Assembly: GCA_964470965.1 (NCBI GenBank)
Contig: CAYYIS010000024.1
Coordinates: 9,860-73,859, forward strand
Length of the DNA: 64,000 nt
Direction of reading: 5' to 3'
Source of the DNA: CAYYIS01 sp964470965
Lineage (GTDB): Bacteria > JAAXHH01 > JABIQT01
The notes under the pieces: generated by a model
What the model saw: the letters and a program-made list of their open reading frames with translations, nothing else
What the model was told of the DNA's origin: nothing
Database searches by the model: none
Translations under genes and position numbers: made by a program
Part shown: piece by piece, positions 43,581-52,566 of the stretch
Layout: every line of letters starts with the position of its first letter
Position numbering within the stretch: the stretch's first letter is position 1

Positions 43581-44714
43581 TTGTTACATCTCGAAACCAT
43601 CCGCCAAGAATTCCCGGTCGTCGATTCGATCACCTATCTCAATCATGCCGCCTGCGCACCCATTTCAACCAGAGTCAGAACGGCGATGGAATCTCTGCTG
43701 AAGGACCACAACGAAAATGCGGCGTTGAATCATGGTGCCTGGGACACCAGAATAAGACAGGTCCGGGAACGAACAGCCGCGTTCATCAGTGCTCAGCCCG
43801 AAGAAATTGCATTTGTAAAGAATACATCGGAGGGTATTTCGTTCGTAGCCAGCGGCTTCCCATGGCAATCGGGTGATAATGTTGTGATCAATACGCTGGA
43901 GTTTCCCGCCAATGTTTTCCCCTGGCTGAACCTGAAGCATCTGGGCGTTGAAACGCGGTTCGTGGAAGACAGAGACGGACGCATTCTCACAGACGATATC
44001 CGGGCTGCCATGGACGACAGGACCAGGGTCGTGGCTATGAGCCACATCCAGTTTGGGAACGGTTACCGCTGCGATATCGAATCGGTCGGCACCCTGTGTC
44101 GGCAGCGGGACGTGTTCTTTGTTGTCGATGCAATCCAGTCCCTGGGCCACATAAAAGTGGATCTGACTGAAACCCCTGTAGACATATTAACCGGTGCGAC
44201 ATACAAATGGTTAATGGGGCCGGAAGGGGGAGGTATCCTGTACTGTTCCCCGGCAATAATGGAACGGCTTCAGCTCCACGAAATTGGCTGTAACGCTATG
44301 GCAGAAGCCGGTGTATACGATACTTTCGAATTCGAGCTGGCACCGGATGCACGAAGATTCGAGTGCGGTACGCCCAATACGGTCGGCATATACGGACTCG
44401 GCGCGGCGCTCGAATTGTTAATGGATGTGGGCAGTGAGGCAATCGAAGAACAGCTTCGAATTCTGTCGGCCACACTCATTGAAGGACTGGAACGTAAAGG
44501 GTATCGAATTCTTAGTCATCGAAGCGATACCGAATGGTCCGGAATCGTCACGTTTGTTAGCGACCGGTATCCGGCGGAAGCGTTACACCAAATTCTTCGG
44601 GATCATAAAATCATCGAAGCACTCCGTTTCGGCGGCATCCGGGTATCGGCACATTTTTACAATACCGAGGAAGAAGTGCTGCGGGTCGTTGATGTGCTGC
44701 CCGATCATGGATGA
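43581..44714 (+). CDS. Class V aminotransferase-fold PLP enzyme (second copy)
   Basis: The likely start is TTG 43581, nine bases after GGAG, giving 377 residues; the frame is open from 43515, but that part is not protein-like. It opens LHLETIRQEFPVVDSITYLNHAACAPIS (shown here only in part), with NTSEGISFVASGF, VVDAIQSLGHI and the PLP lysine in TGATYKWLMGPEGGG. The closing RFGGIRVSAHFYNTEEE is typical of the class V fold family that includes cysteine desulfurase-like and kynureninase-like enzymes. Substrate unknown. It follows the IorA-like gene by about 100 bases and may be co-transcribed, so a transamination or cleavage step upstream of an oxoacid oxidation is conceivable. Confidence 0.87.
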   Translation: MLHLETIRQEFPVVDSITYLNHAACAPISTRVRTAMESLLKDHNENAALNHGAWDTRIRQVRERTAAFISAQPEEIAFVKNTSEGISFVASGFPWQSGDNVVINTLEFPANVFPWLNLKHLGVETRFVEDRDGRILTDDIRAAMDDRTRVVAMSHIQFGNGYRCDIESVGTLCRQRDVFFVVDAIQSLGHIKVDLTETPVDILTGATYKWLMGPEGGGILYCSPAIMERLQLHEIGCNAMAEAGVYDTFEFELAPDARRFECGTPNTVGIYGLGAALELLMDVGSEAIEEQLRILSATLIEGLERKGYRILSHRSDTEWSGIVTFVSDRYPAEALHQILRDHKIIEALRFGGIRVSAHFYNTEEEVLRVVDVLPDHG

Positions 44715-44926
44715 TTTTCCCAGAGGTAAGTCTCTCCGGGATATACCGTGTATATTCGTTCGGTGGCTGCCATATCCGCCAAAATTACGAGTGTGTATGC
44801 CTCCCTGTCGAGGGATGGCACCTCGGTAAAACTCCGCACGTCCTGCGAACACAGCAACGCCCAAGGTTTCACGGAAATCCCGATTGACACCCGCAGGAAA
44901 CAATTATTCGATAGTTCTATCCGCAT
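44705..44926 (-). CDS. Possible 73-aa ORF of unknown function
   Basis: The ATG at 44926 has AGGG about eight bases before it on the minus strand. The product (FLRVSIGISVKPWALLC, YTLVILADMAATERIYT, YPGETYLWENHP) reads like the end of a genuine protein, with no signal peptide or recognised motif. It converges on and overlaps the second class V gene by ten bases. It may be a small gene or the tail of a lost one; the rest of the 44715-45113 stretch holds no other likely gene. Confidence 0.3.
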   Translation of the reverse strand: MRIELSNNCFLRVSIGISVKPWALLCSQDVRSFTEVPSLDREAYTLVILADMAATERIYTVYPGETYLWENHP

Positions 44927-45113
44927 GCCGGTGCCCTGAATGAATGCATATCGTCGATCCGGACAGGTTGTTGACCACTTTAAATGGAATCAGGACTCAA
45001 ATCCGGATGACGGACAGGCCTTGATATCAGCGGGTGTTTGAATTAGACTGTGCGCCAAACCAAGACCACACAAAACATTAACCGTGATCGACGGTAGTTG
45101 AGGCAGAAAAGTA

Positions 45114-46319
45114 ATGAAATATCGGCAATCGCACCTGGCTTCCATTTTGACCCCGTGGTTTTTTTCAGACGCGATCCTGAGTCAGGAGCCCGCAGAAGAG
45201 TTAACGAAAATCATCGAAAGGCCGCAGCATCCTGAACGGCAACCGCTTGATTCGTTTACGCTTGAAGAGCTCATGGGGAAATTCGGGGTACCCGGTGTCA
45301 GTATTGCGGTCATCAAGGACTTCGAAATTCACTGGGCAAAAGGGTATGGTATCGCGGATGTGGCGACGGGTGCAATGGTCGATCTAGAAACACTCTTTCA
45401 GGCCGCATCCATCAGTAAGCCGGTAAATGCCATGGCCTTTTTAAAAGCAGTACAGGACGGGGAATTTTCGATGGACGAGGATATCAACCACATCCTGACG
45501 TCGTGGAATGTACCCGACGGTCCACTTACGAAAGACTATCCGGTTACAGCACGTGCGCTGGCCAGCCACCTCTCCGGTTTAGGCGATGGGTTCGGCTTTC
45601 CCGGGTATCACCCATCCGCCTCTCTTCCCACTGTTGTTCAAATTCTCAATGGGGAAAAGCCATCCAATGTCGGCCCTGTAATGCTCGCCCGCCCACCCAT
45701 GACCGCTTTTCATTATTCAGGCGGAGGTGTCATGGTTCTGCAACTAGCTCTGACCGATGCCATTGGCAGCCCCTATCCTGATATTCTCCAGGGCTATGTA
45801 CTTGGCCCCGTCGGCATGACCCGTAGCACGTTCGAACAACCCCTTTCCCCTGAAAAAGATAAAAACGCCACCCGGGGTCATGATGGGAAGGGCAACATCA
45901 TGGGCGCCAAATGGCATGTGTATCCTGAACTCGCCGCCGCGGGATTGTGGACCACGCCGACTGATCTGGCGAAATTTGCGATCGAAGTGCAGAAGTCCAT
46001 AAAGGGGAAGGCGAACAACGTGCTTTCACAGGCGATGGTACAAGAGATGCTGGATCCAGTCGGCATAGGCGATTACGGGATCGGTTTTTCCGTCACCAAA
46101 CAGGACCAGGGATGGTATTTCGGACATGGCGGCGACAACTGGGGATTCAGGTGCGTCCTGAGAGCCCATAAAGTAAAAGGTCACGGATTCGCCATTATGA
46201 CAAACGCCCAGAACGGTGGTGTCATTTTAGATGTGCTTGAAGAACGAATTGAGCGGGCCTACGGCTATGACTCACTGGACAAATCCATGCCCCGGAAAAC
46301 TGCTCCGCAGGAACCCTGA
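45114..46319 (+). CDS. Serine hydrolase of the beta-lactamase/penicillin-binding protein family
   Basis: The 401-aa protein carries the class C-like beta-lactamase fold. The catalytic SxxK is SISK in FQAASISKPVNAMAF, the YxN motif is replaced by YSG in FHYSGGGVMVLQL, and the third motif HGG appears in FGHGGDNWGF. KGYGIADVATG and HLSGLGDGFGFPG are other family landmarks. Proteins of this group are peptidases, esterases or penicillin-interactive enzymes, and the reaction cannot be assigned. The N-terminus (MKYRQSHLASILTPWFFSDA) could be a weak signal peptide. GAGG precedes the ATG by ten bases. It has no obvious operon partner. Confidence 0.9.
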   Translation: MKYRQSHLASILTPWFFSDAILSQEPAEELTKIIERPQHPERQPLDSFTLEELMGKFGVPGVSIAVIKDFEIHWAKGYGIADVATGAMVDLETLFQAASISKPVNAMAFLKAVQDGEFSMDEDINHILTSWNVPDGPLTKDYPVTARALASHLSGLGDGFGFPGYHPSASLPTVVQILNGEKPSNVGPVMLARPPMTAFHYSGGGVMVLQLALTDAIGSPYPDILQGYVLGPVGMTRSTFEQPLSPEKDKNATRGHDGKGNIMGAKWHVYPELAAAGLWTTPTDLAKFAIEVQKSIKGKANNVLSQAMVQEMLDPVGIGDYGIGFSVTKQDQGWYFGHGGDNWGFRCVLRAHKVKGHGFAIMTNAQNGGVILDVLEERIERAYGYDSLDKSMPRKTAPQEP

Positions 46320-47097
46320 CGGATGGGGCCCTGCACCATACCCTGTAGTGGTTATGCCCAACAAGCTTAGCGCAATCTTGGCTCCCGGTTAAAGACCCTG
46401 GATGAGACGGCATTGGGGGAATGCGCATGGACCAATTCAACCGTTGTGTCGGAGGACGGGGCGCATGGTAACGGAGTTGTTAAAGCGGAGGGAGATTTGC
46501 CCCGGGAATCCGCCGAGATCCAATCAGAATGGTACAATAATGCCGATCTGAAAATATGCTCCCGTGGTTGCCTCCCCACCGTAACGTATCCAATTTCGCT
46601 GGGTCTCAGGACCTAGATCAGATGCCCGTAGGGCTGCTACCCGGCTATGGGGTAACACCACTATCTAAATTCTCAAGTACAGCCTTCCTCCGTTCGTCGG
46701 GAAACTTCGTTGGCCGTTCGATTTCACAATCCTCATGGGTTTAAGGATCCAGTAGTCCTCGGTTATTCGCAACGAATGCTAAAAAAAATATCCCAAAGCA
46801 ACTATAATTGGAACGATAACATGAGATTTTTGTATTCATTTCATTTGTTTTCCCGTGAAGCCAGGCAGGTTCGCCATGGCCTGATCGGCCGAGTCATCTA
46901 CCAGACACGCTTGCCGTATCGATACGGCACCGCCTTCCGCAACAAAGGCAAGTCCACAGGAGTCACCTGGCGGCCGAAACTATTGTATGCGGCGTGCTCA
47001 CGGACCTTTGATACCGTCCCGGCTTGTCAGTCACCCGCAGGTTAAGGGGGCAAAAAGGCAAGTCTCTGGTTCGATTTCTGTGGAGAAACGAACCAGC
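46320..47097. other. Long gap between the serine hydrolase and the alcohol dehydrogenase
   Basis: About 780 bases without a convincing gene. A frame near 46390-46500 has fragments such as TLDETALGECAWTNSTVVS that faintly recall the WxNSTVVSG segment of RibD-C/dihydrofolate-reductase-like proteins; frame breaks follow, so at best this is a decayed gene. From 46750 to 46860 the stretch is AT-rich. The right end carries a hairpin listed separately. Confidence 0.4.
47066..47096 (-). terminator. Possible hairpin terminator after the alcohol dehydrogenase
   Basis: Just after the TAG stop of the minus-strand dehydrogenase, CTGGTTCG-TTTCT pairs with AGAAA-CGAACCAG through a four-base loop and one bulge, a stem of about 13 pairs. 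On the minus strand a TTTTT run follows some nine bases after the stem. The stem is strong, but the T-run is offset, so intrinsic termination is only probable. Confidence 0.4.
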
Positions 47098-48141
47098 CTA
47101 AAACCGATCTATGACGGTAACTCCCTGCTGAGCGAACCGTCCCATTGCCTCCAGCTCGGCCCCGGCTTCTTCCAGTGACACCCGTTTACCGATTAATCTG
47201 TCCGGCTGCAGCATACCAGCAGTTATCATCTGCAGCATCTCATCATAGCCATGCGCCTGCATGCCGTGGCTGCCGACGATGTCCAGTTCCCGGGCGACAA
47301 CTTCATTCATGGGTATGGCAACGTCACTCTCCTCCGCCAGCGTCAATCCGATCTGCACGTGGCGCCCTCGTTTCCGAAGAGACCGGACGGAATTCCTACA
47401 GGTCTCCCGAAGCCCCAGGGCATCGATCGACACATCCACGCCGCCATCTGTTTCCATTCGGATGTACTCCGCAGGATCTCCGACAGATTTTGAGTTTACC
47501 GTTTTCTTCGCCCCGAATGCCTCCGCCTGGTCAAGCTTGGCATCGTCGATATCAACTCCGATAACGTAACTGCCAAGCGCCGTAGCGATCATAATAGCGG
47601 AGAGCCCCACACCACCGCACCCGTATACAGCAACACGTTTCCCGGCGGTGACCTGCCCCTGGACCACCACCCCCCGGAACGCGGTCATGAACCGGCAGCC
47701 CAGACTCGCGGCTTCCACAAATTCCAGTTGGTCGGGCAGCTTAACGATATTTGTGTCCGCATAGGGAATGGCTACATATTCCGCAAACGAACCCCATCCC
47801 GTGAAGCCGGGCTGAAACTCATTGTCACAGATTTGCTGATTTCCTGACTGACACTGTGGACAGTAACCGCAGCCACAGCAAAACGGTACCGTGACCCGGT
47901 CACCGACTTCCACAGCCTGAACCCGGGCGCCCGCCGCAGAGATGACACCCGCCATCTCATGCCCGGGTACATGTGGAAATTCCGTTATGCCCGGATCATG
48001 CCCCATCCAGGCATGCCAGTCGCTCCGGCAAATTCCGTTGGCTTCCACTTTGATGACGACCCCATCTTCTGAAGGTTTGGGATCCGGTACTTCTCTCACA
48101 ACAAGCGGCTTTTCGAATGCGACCATCAGGGCTGCTTTCAT
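47098..48141 (-). CDS. Zinc-dependent alcohol dehydrogenase
   Basis: The 347-aa protein opens MKAALMVAFEKPLVV and has the catalytic-zinc motifs ICRSDWHAW and GHEMAGVI, then the structural-zinc set CGCGYCPQCQSGNQQIC. The Rossmann loop VYGCGGVGLSAIMIA and the following DIDDAKLDQA with its acidic end suggest NAD. This is the complete counterpart to the truncated enzyme at the left edge, but the sequences differ throughout. The start at 48141 follows GGGAG; the longer frame to 48222 adds a leader of no known type. Substrate unknown. It stands alone on the minus strand, with a possible terminator. Confidence 0.92.
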   Translation of the reverse strand: MKAALMVAFEKPLVVREVPDPKPSEDGVVIKVEANGICRSDWHAWMGHDPGITEFPHVPGHEMAGVISAAGARVQAVEVGDRVTVPFCCGCGYCPQCQSGNQQICDNEFQPGFTGWGSFAEYVAIPYADTNIVKLPDQLEFVEAASLGCRFMTAFRGVVVQGQVTAGKRVAVYGCGGVGLSAIMIATALGSYVIGVDIDDAKLDQAEAFGAKKTVNSKSVGDPAEYIRMETDGGVDVSIDALGLRETCRNSVRSLRKRGRHVQIGLTLAEESDVAIPMNEVVARELDIVGSHGMQAHGYDEMLQMITAGMLQPDRLIGKRVSLEEAGAELEAMGRFAQQGVTVIDRF

Positions 48142-48839
48142 CAGGCTGGTTCTCCCGTGGCGTTCTAAAATCTGTTTGGCAGTATAAATTGATCCGCATA
48201 TCTGTATCCGTTTGTGGACCACGCGTCAAGTAGTATTTAAGCTACGGTAAACCGAGGCTGTCGTAATCATAACCAGATAATATTCCGGATACACTGCGAA
48301 ACAGAACCGCGTATGCATCATACGACTATTCCTCTTGACATCCACCCACGCTTTTTCCTTATATCACATTTTGGTTGAAAATCACAATACCCTGGAAATC
48401 ATGTTCAGGATATATGCATGATTAACATAATCACTGCCTGGACGCAGACGATGGAAAAGGTGTTATGAACCTTCATTTTCGCAAGCCGACTGCGATCGAT
48501 TTCTTAGATTGGGCCCTATGCCGTGAACGACCTCGGTGCAGGGGTAACAGATCGTCAATGCGACTTAGCACATTGAATCCATCAAGTTGAAATATGGGTG
48601 CCCCCATAGCAATGTCCGCCCGGCTAAAGTCGTTTTTCCGGCACGTTTTATCCGGATCGAAGTCTTCAACAGCGGTATAGCAAGAACCGGATAGGCCGCA
48701 TCGCTATGTACTGCGTTGTTCTCCGCAAGGAAAATGAGGAATGGGGATCCACAAACGGTCCAATCTCTGATCCACCCCCCTCCGAGTAATCTGAAACAGG
48801 GGTTTCTTTTAGTTCTTTTCTTCCAAAATAAAAGGTAAA
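48142..48839. other. Divergent intergenic region before the phytanoyl-CoA dioxygenase
   Basis: Nearly 700 bases with no convincing gene. A TTGACA at 48335-48340 stands 19 bases from TATATC at 48360, a possible but over-spaced promoter toward the dioxygenase, still 470 bases off. A 41-codon frame at 48465-48590 (MNLHFRKPTAIDFLDWAL...) has AAGG close to its ATG and may be a small ORF or a relic. The last 15 bases hold the dioxygenase ribosome-binding site. Confidence 0.45.
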
Positions 48840-49673
48840 ATGCCAATTCTATCCTGCTCCGACCACACTTTCTGGGAAGAAAACGGATACATCCTCATAC
48901 CTAACGCGGTGCCTCAGTCACACCTCGAAACGGTGATCGATGAGATCTGGTGGTTTCTGGAGATGGACCGAAACGATCCGAACGACTGGTACCGTGAACC
49001 GCACCGACCGGGCGGCATGGTGGAAATGTACCAGACGCAAGGCCTCTGGAATAACAGGCAGTGTCCCAGGGTGCATCAGGCGTTTACCGAAATCTGGGAT
49101 ACGGAAGAGCTGTGGGTGAGCTTCGACCGGGTGAACATGAAACCGCCGGTCCGACAGGACAAGCCGGAATGGAACCATCCCGGAATGGTACACTGGGATA
49201 TGGATACGGCCGGCCTGACGGAATTGACACTCCGGGTGCAGGGTGTCCTGTACCTTACCGACACAGCGGTAAACCAGGGCGGCTTTCAGTGCATCCCCGG
49301 TTTTCATCGGGAATTCTTCGAATGGGTAAAAACGCAGCCTAAAAGCCGGGATACACGACGGCCGGACCTGACCGGCCTGGATGTAAAACCGATTCCCGGT
49401 AATGCCGGCGACCTGCTGATCTGGCACAGCCTGCTGCCCCACGGAAACGGACAAAACACGGCGACAAAACCCCGGTTGGCGCAGTATATCTCCATGTCGC
49501 CCAATCCAAGTCCGTCGGAAGAAGCGCGTCAGCAGCGAATCCGGATGTGGCAGGAGCGCCTCCACCCGGAGGGCACAGCCTTTCCGGGCGATCCACGCCG
49601 CCTCGAAGCTCAGAACCCTCCCGCGGAGTTGACGCCTCTTGGCAGAAAACTCCTGGGCATGGAACCCTGGTAA
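48840..49673 (+). CDS. Phytanoyl-CoA dioxygenase family protein (Fe(II)/2-oxoglutarate oxygenase)
   Basis: The 277-aa protein has the PhyH fold: an N-terminal start of the type FWEENGYILIPNAVP, the iron pair HxD in MVHWDMDTAG, the second histidine in LLIWHSLLPHGNGQN, and the oxoglutarate arginine in KPRLAQYISMSP. These enzymes hydroxylate diverse small molecules using iron, oxygen and 2-oxoglutarate. PhyH relatives are very numerous in marine Latescibacteria- and Poribacteria-like genomes, and their substrates are mostly unknown. AAAGG precedes the ATG. The next gene, a sulfite-oxidase-fold protein, starts four bases after its stop, so the two are made from one transcript. Confidence 0.92.
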   Translation: MPILSCSDHTFWEENGYILIPNAVPQSHLETVIDEIWWFLEMDRNDPNDWYREPHRPGGMVEMYQTQGLWNNRQCPRVHQAFTEIWDTEELWVSFDRVNMKPPVRQDKPEWNHPGMVHWDMDTAGLTELTLRVQGVLYLTDTAVNQGGFQCIPGFHREFFEWVKTQPKSRDTRRPDLTGLDVKPIPGNAGDLLIWHSLLPHGNGQNTATKPRLAQYISMSPNPSPSEEARQQRIRMWQERLHPEGTAFPGDPRRLEAQNPPAELTPLGRKLLGMEPW

Positions 49674-49677
49674 TCCT

Positions 49678-50334
49678 ATGCAACCTTCCTGGCTACCTCC
49701 CAACCAGATGCCAACCGGATCGTTCCAGATCACCGGGGAACGAGAGGCGCCTCCCGGGGCGCTGGACGAAAAAAACTGGCGGCTTGTTATCACCGGTCTT
49801 GTTAAAACTCCGCGCACGCTGACACTGCCCGATGTGCAGACATTGGCCACGCGGCAATTGGAAACGGATATCCATTGTGTCACGGGATGGTCTTACAGGG
49901 GCATGCGCTTCACCGGATTTCCCCTTGAAACCCTGCTAGACCTTGTCCGTCCCACTCCGGAGACAAAATACGTCTGGTTTAGAGCGTATTCCCCGCGTAA
50001 CCACGACACCTCTCTTCCTCTAGATCTGGCCCGGGAAGACACTTGGCTGGTGACGCACGCCAACGGCGCACCGCTCGAGCCTTCCCACGGCTATCCGCTT
50101 CGTACCGTAACACCGTCCCGATATTTCTACAAAAGCCTCAAATGGATCCACCGAATCGAACTGCTGTCGCAAGACCGTGTCGGGTTCTGGGAACGGACCG
50201 GTAGCTACCACAACAACGGTAATCCCTGGCCGGGCGATCAGCGCTATGTATCCGGTGTTTTGAAACCGGAGCGGGTCAAACGGTTCATATCCCTCTGCTG
50301 GAGTTTCAGTTACCAATCTAACCACTATGGATGA
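49678..50334 (+). CDS. Short molybdopterin-binding protein of the sulfite-oxidase fold
   Basis: The 218-aa protein contains the molybdopterin domain of sulfite oxidase/MsrP type. The cofactor cysteine lies in DIHCVTGWSYRGMRFTG, and SHGYPLRTVTPSRYFYKSLKWI is the pterin-binding region. There is no signal peptide and no dimerisation or haem domain, so it is smaller than both sulfite oxidase and MsrP and would act in the cytoplasm. MsrP is normally exported by Tat. The reaction is unknown. It starts four bases after the phytanoyl-CoA dioxygenase stop. MoaD, MoaE and MobA elsewhere in the window would serve cofactor supply. The last residues lie at the edge of an AT-rich island. Confidence 0.85.
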   Translation: MQPSWLPPNQMPTGSFQITGEREAPPGALDEKNWRLVITGLVKTPRTLTLPDVQTLATRQLETDIHCVTGWSYRGMRFTGFPLETLLDLVRPTPETKYVWFRAYSPRNHDTSLPLDLAREDTWLVTHANGAPLEPSHGYPLRTVTPSRYFYKSLKWIHRIELLSQDRVGFWERTGSYHNNGNPWPGDQRYVSGVLKPERVKRFISLCWSFSYQSNHYG

Positions 50335-52041
50335 TGTTGCTACTTTGAAATTAGGACAACCAACTTATGATACATACAGTTACTATGGTGACGGGGATGT
50401 AGCGGTAACCGAAACCTCTAGTGAAGACGGTGAGGACAAGTAATAATAGCGCGTTCTTCTTGAAAGAAGACAGGTAGGCAATAACATGCGCGGAACCAAT
50501 CATAGTGATATTTTGCCTGTCGGAAAATTGTTGATTGAAACGCCACCCAAGGAGGAATATCAATGAAAAATGCAATCCTTCTTCTCGGTTTCAATCGAGT
50601 TGACTACTTTGGTCAAACACTTGCAGCTCTACAAGCTAATGAAGCAGCACACGAATGCGATTTGCACGTTTATCTTGATGGGGGACAGAAGGCACGACAA
50701 GAAGAAATCATCACCCTCGTTAAAGCATCAACATTTGAAAATGTCAATTATGTTTTACGCAAAAGTAACTGGGGTATTGGTCGCCATCTTATCGATGCAA
50801 GAAGAACGCTATTCGATGAGTTAAATTATGACCGAGTAATACTTTTAGAAGACGACATGATACTCGCTCCAAGTTATATTCAAACAGTATTAGAATTATC
50901 ACAATGGTCACAACAGTTTTGCGATGTTGGAACGGTAATGGCCTACAACATCAATAATGATAGTCTAGAGCAACAACAATCACAACAAGACCAAGTTATC
51001 GCTACTAACCGTCATTTTTGGGGTTATGTTCTGACCAGGGATGTTTGGCAAATTATCAAACCTATCGTTTATGATTTTGAAAAGAAATATTTGATGAACT
51101 CTTCCTATGAAAAACGCTCACATTTCCGCATTCGCTGGATGTTCATGCGCTCATGGATGAGCAAGAAACAACAAACACGTAGCGGAAATCGCATGGTGCC
51201 AGATGAGTGTTTAACAGCCCCATTTCCTAAGATTCCACGAAAATCTCCAACCAGTCAAGATGCGATAACAGCACTTGCATTATGGCATCATGGATTTGCA
51301 AGAATCACCACACGCGTATCAAGAGCGCAATATATTGGAGTTGAGGGTTTTTCATTTTCTCCTAAAGTATATGCTCAATTGGGATTCGAAGATCAAAACA
51401 CCCTAGACCTCTCAACTCTAACCGAGGTTCCATCCACATTCCAATTCACAGCAAAGGACCAACAGGGCAACTCTATCAAACCCCGACCATACGAATGATT
51501 TGTTGGTATGGGTCTCACAGTTGGAATTCTTGGTGCAGGTCGTTGGGGGCTGGTTCACATTAGAACGCTTACATCTCTCAAAGAAGAAGGCTTGATTAAA
51601 CAATTATTCGTCTGTGATACAGATTCAGACAGACTAAATAATCTCTCTCCACAAGGGGATGCAACCGTCACTACTTGGCGCAAAACGGTTGAACACAATT
51701 CGGTTGATTTAGTCGCCATTGTAACTCCGCCAGAAACACATTGCCAATTATCAACAGGATTGATGTCACGCGGCATCGATGTATAAGTTGAAAAACCACT
51801 TGGCTTTTCAGAAACAGAAGCAGCAGTATTGTCGTGCAGTCGTAGAACAGGGCAATCGCTTTCAGTCGGATTTCTCTTAAGATTTCATCAGGTATTCAAA
51901 AGGCGATGGTTGCGAGGGGTAATATCGGGTCTGTTCATCGCATAGAATTCACACAACACTCAACTAGAAAGGCACTCATAAAGGGAGATGTTATCGAGGC
52001 TTTAGGAGTCCGTGCAATAGACACAGTCCGTTCGCTACAAG
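50335..52041. other. AT-rich island with atypical codon use, probably transferred
   Basis: The base composition drops sharply after the molybdopterin gene and recovers within the pentapeptide-repeat gene. The island holds a 38-codon acidic frame at 50327-50443 (MDDVATLKLGQPTYDTYSY..., low confidence), a glycosyltransferase with an unusually perfect AAGGAGG site, and a broken oxidoreductase gene. No integrase, transposase or terminal repeat is seen, so the mode of entry is unknown. Confidence 0.55.
50563..51498 (+). CDS. Glycosyltransferase-like protein (GT-A fold) in the AT-rich island
   Basis: The 311-aa protein begins MKNAILLLGFNRVDYFGQTL and contains ILLEDDMILAPSYI, an acidic metal-binding motif used by GT-A enzymes. 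The arrangement LHVYLDGG, then LRKSNWGIGRHLIDA and FWGYVLTRDVW, resembles GNT-I-like or family 2-related transferases. AAGGAGG stands ahead of the ATG. Codon use is clearly AT-richer than in neighbouring genes, with many glutamines and asparagines, so recent transfer is likely. The broken Gfo/Idh/MocA gene follows by ten bases, and such pairs are common in surface-sugar clusters. The donor sugar and acceptor are unknown. Confidence 0.82.
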   Translation: MKNAILLLGFNRVDYFGQTLAALQANEAAHECDLHVYLDGGQKARQEEIITLVKASTFENVNYVLRKSNWGIGRHLIDARRTLFDELNYDRVILLEDDMILAPSYIQTVLELSQWSQQFCDVGTVMAYNINNDSLEQQQSQQDQVIATNRHFWGYVLTRDVWQIIKPIVYDFEKKYLMNSSYEKRSHFRIRWMFMRSWMSKKQQTRSGNRMVPDECLTAPFPKIPRKSPTSQDAITALALWHHGFARITTRVSRAQYIGVEGFSFSPKVYAQLGFEDQNTLDLSTLTEVPSTFQFTAKDQQGNSIKPRPYE

Positions 52042-52076
52042 GTGAAGTTGAACGACAACAAAGCTCAATCGTATGA
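51508..52076 (+). pseudogene. Decayed Gfo/Idh/MocA oxidoreductase
   Basis: The gene opens GLTVGILGAGRWGLVHIRTL with a good Rossmann loop and runs 92 codons to a TAA at 51784. That stop stands exactly where the family has the tyrosine before its EKP motif: the reading continues VEKPLGFSETEAA, then RFHQVFK. A frame change follows near 51895, after which GNIGSVHRIEFTQHSTRKAL and IEALGVRAIDTVRSLQGEVE continue the family pattern to a TGA at 52076. Much of the C-terminal domain is also missing. A nonsense mutation, a frameshift and a deletion together make the gene clearly dead. Confidence 0.85.
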
Positions 52077-52452
52077 CTGGTACCGCGAAAATAACCGGAT
52101 GCTAATCAGTGTCGATCTCTCAGGATGGCAGCCGTCCACAATGGATCTACATGGGCTTCAATTGAAGAATTGCAACCTGAGAAACGCTGAATTGTCCGGC
52201 GCGAATCTGGAAGGCGCCAACCTGTCCAACAGCTCCCTAAGGCACGCCGCGTTATGCGGCGCGGATCTGGAAGGCGTTGATTTTACCGGTGCGGACCTCC
52301 GTGATACTGATTTCAGGGACACCACCCTTACTGTTGCCCGGTTCTGTGGCGTGCCTGGAGACGGTAACACAACAGGTGCCCATGTGACGGGAATGCGATT
52401 GGACGGCGCCGTGGTATTGTTCCCTGAGCAGAAGGCGTACCTGAAAAATTAG
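52042..52452 (+). CDS. Pentapeptide-repeat protein
   Basis: The 136-aa product consists largely of A(D/N)LxG repeats: CNLRNAELSGANLEGANLSN, then CGADLEGVDFTGADLRDTDF. These form a right-handed quadrilateral helix. Some pentapeptide proteins protect DNA gyrase from quinolones, but most have no known role. The start is uncertain: a GTG at 52042 lies in the tail of the decayed oxidoreductase, and an in-frame ATG at 52099 lacks a ribosome-binding site, so the gene may have lost its natural 5' end at the island edge. The last 30 residues leave the repeat pattern. Confidence 0.8.
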   Translation: MKLNDNKAQSYDWYRENNRMLISVDLSGWQPSTMDLHGLQLKNCNLRNAELSGANLEGANLSNSSLRHAALCGADLEGVDFTGADLRDTDFRDTTLTVARFCGVPGDGNTTGAHVTGMRLDGAVVLFPEQKAYLKN

Positions 52453-52566
52453 GACAGAAGCCGATTGCGACCACATGTGAAAGATCAAAGAGAACCGACC
52501 CAACGGACCCGGGAAGAGTAAGGCCGGGGTCTACTATTGTTAATAGCGCCAAACCGGGACAAACCA

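Noticed and set aside
48465..48590. 41-codon frame before the phytanoyl-CoA dioxygenase
   Set aside because: Ribosome-binding site is too close to the ATG and the product is an arginine-rich stretch without a motif.
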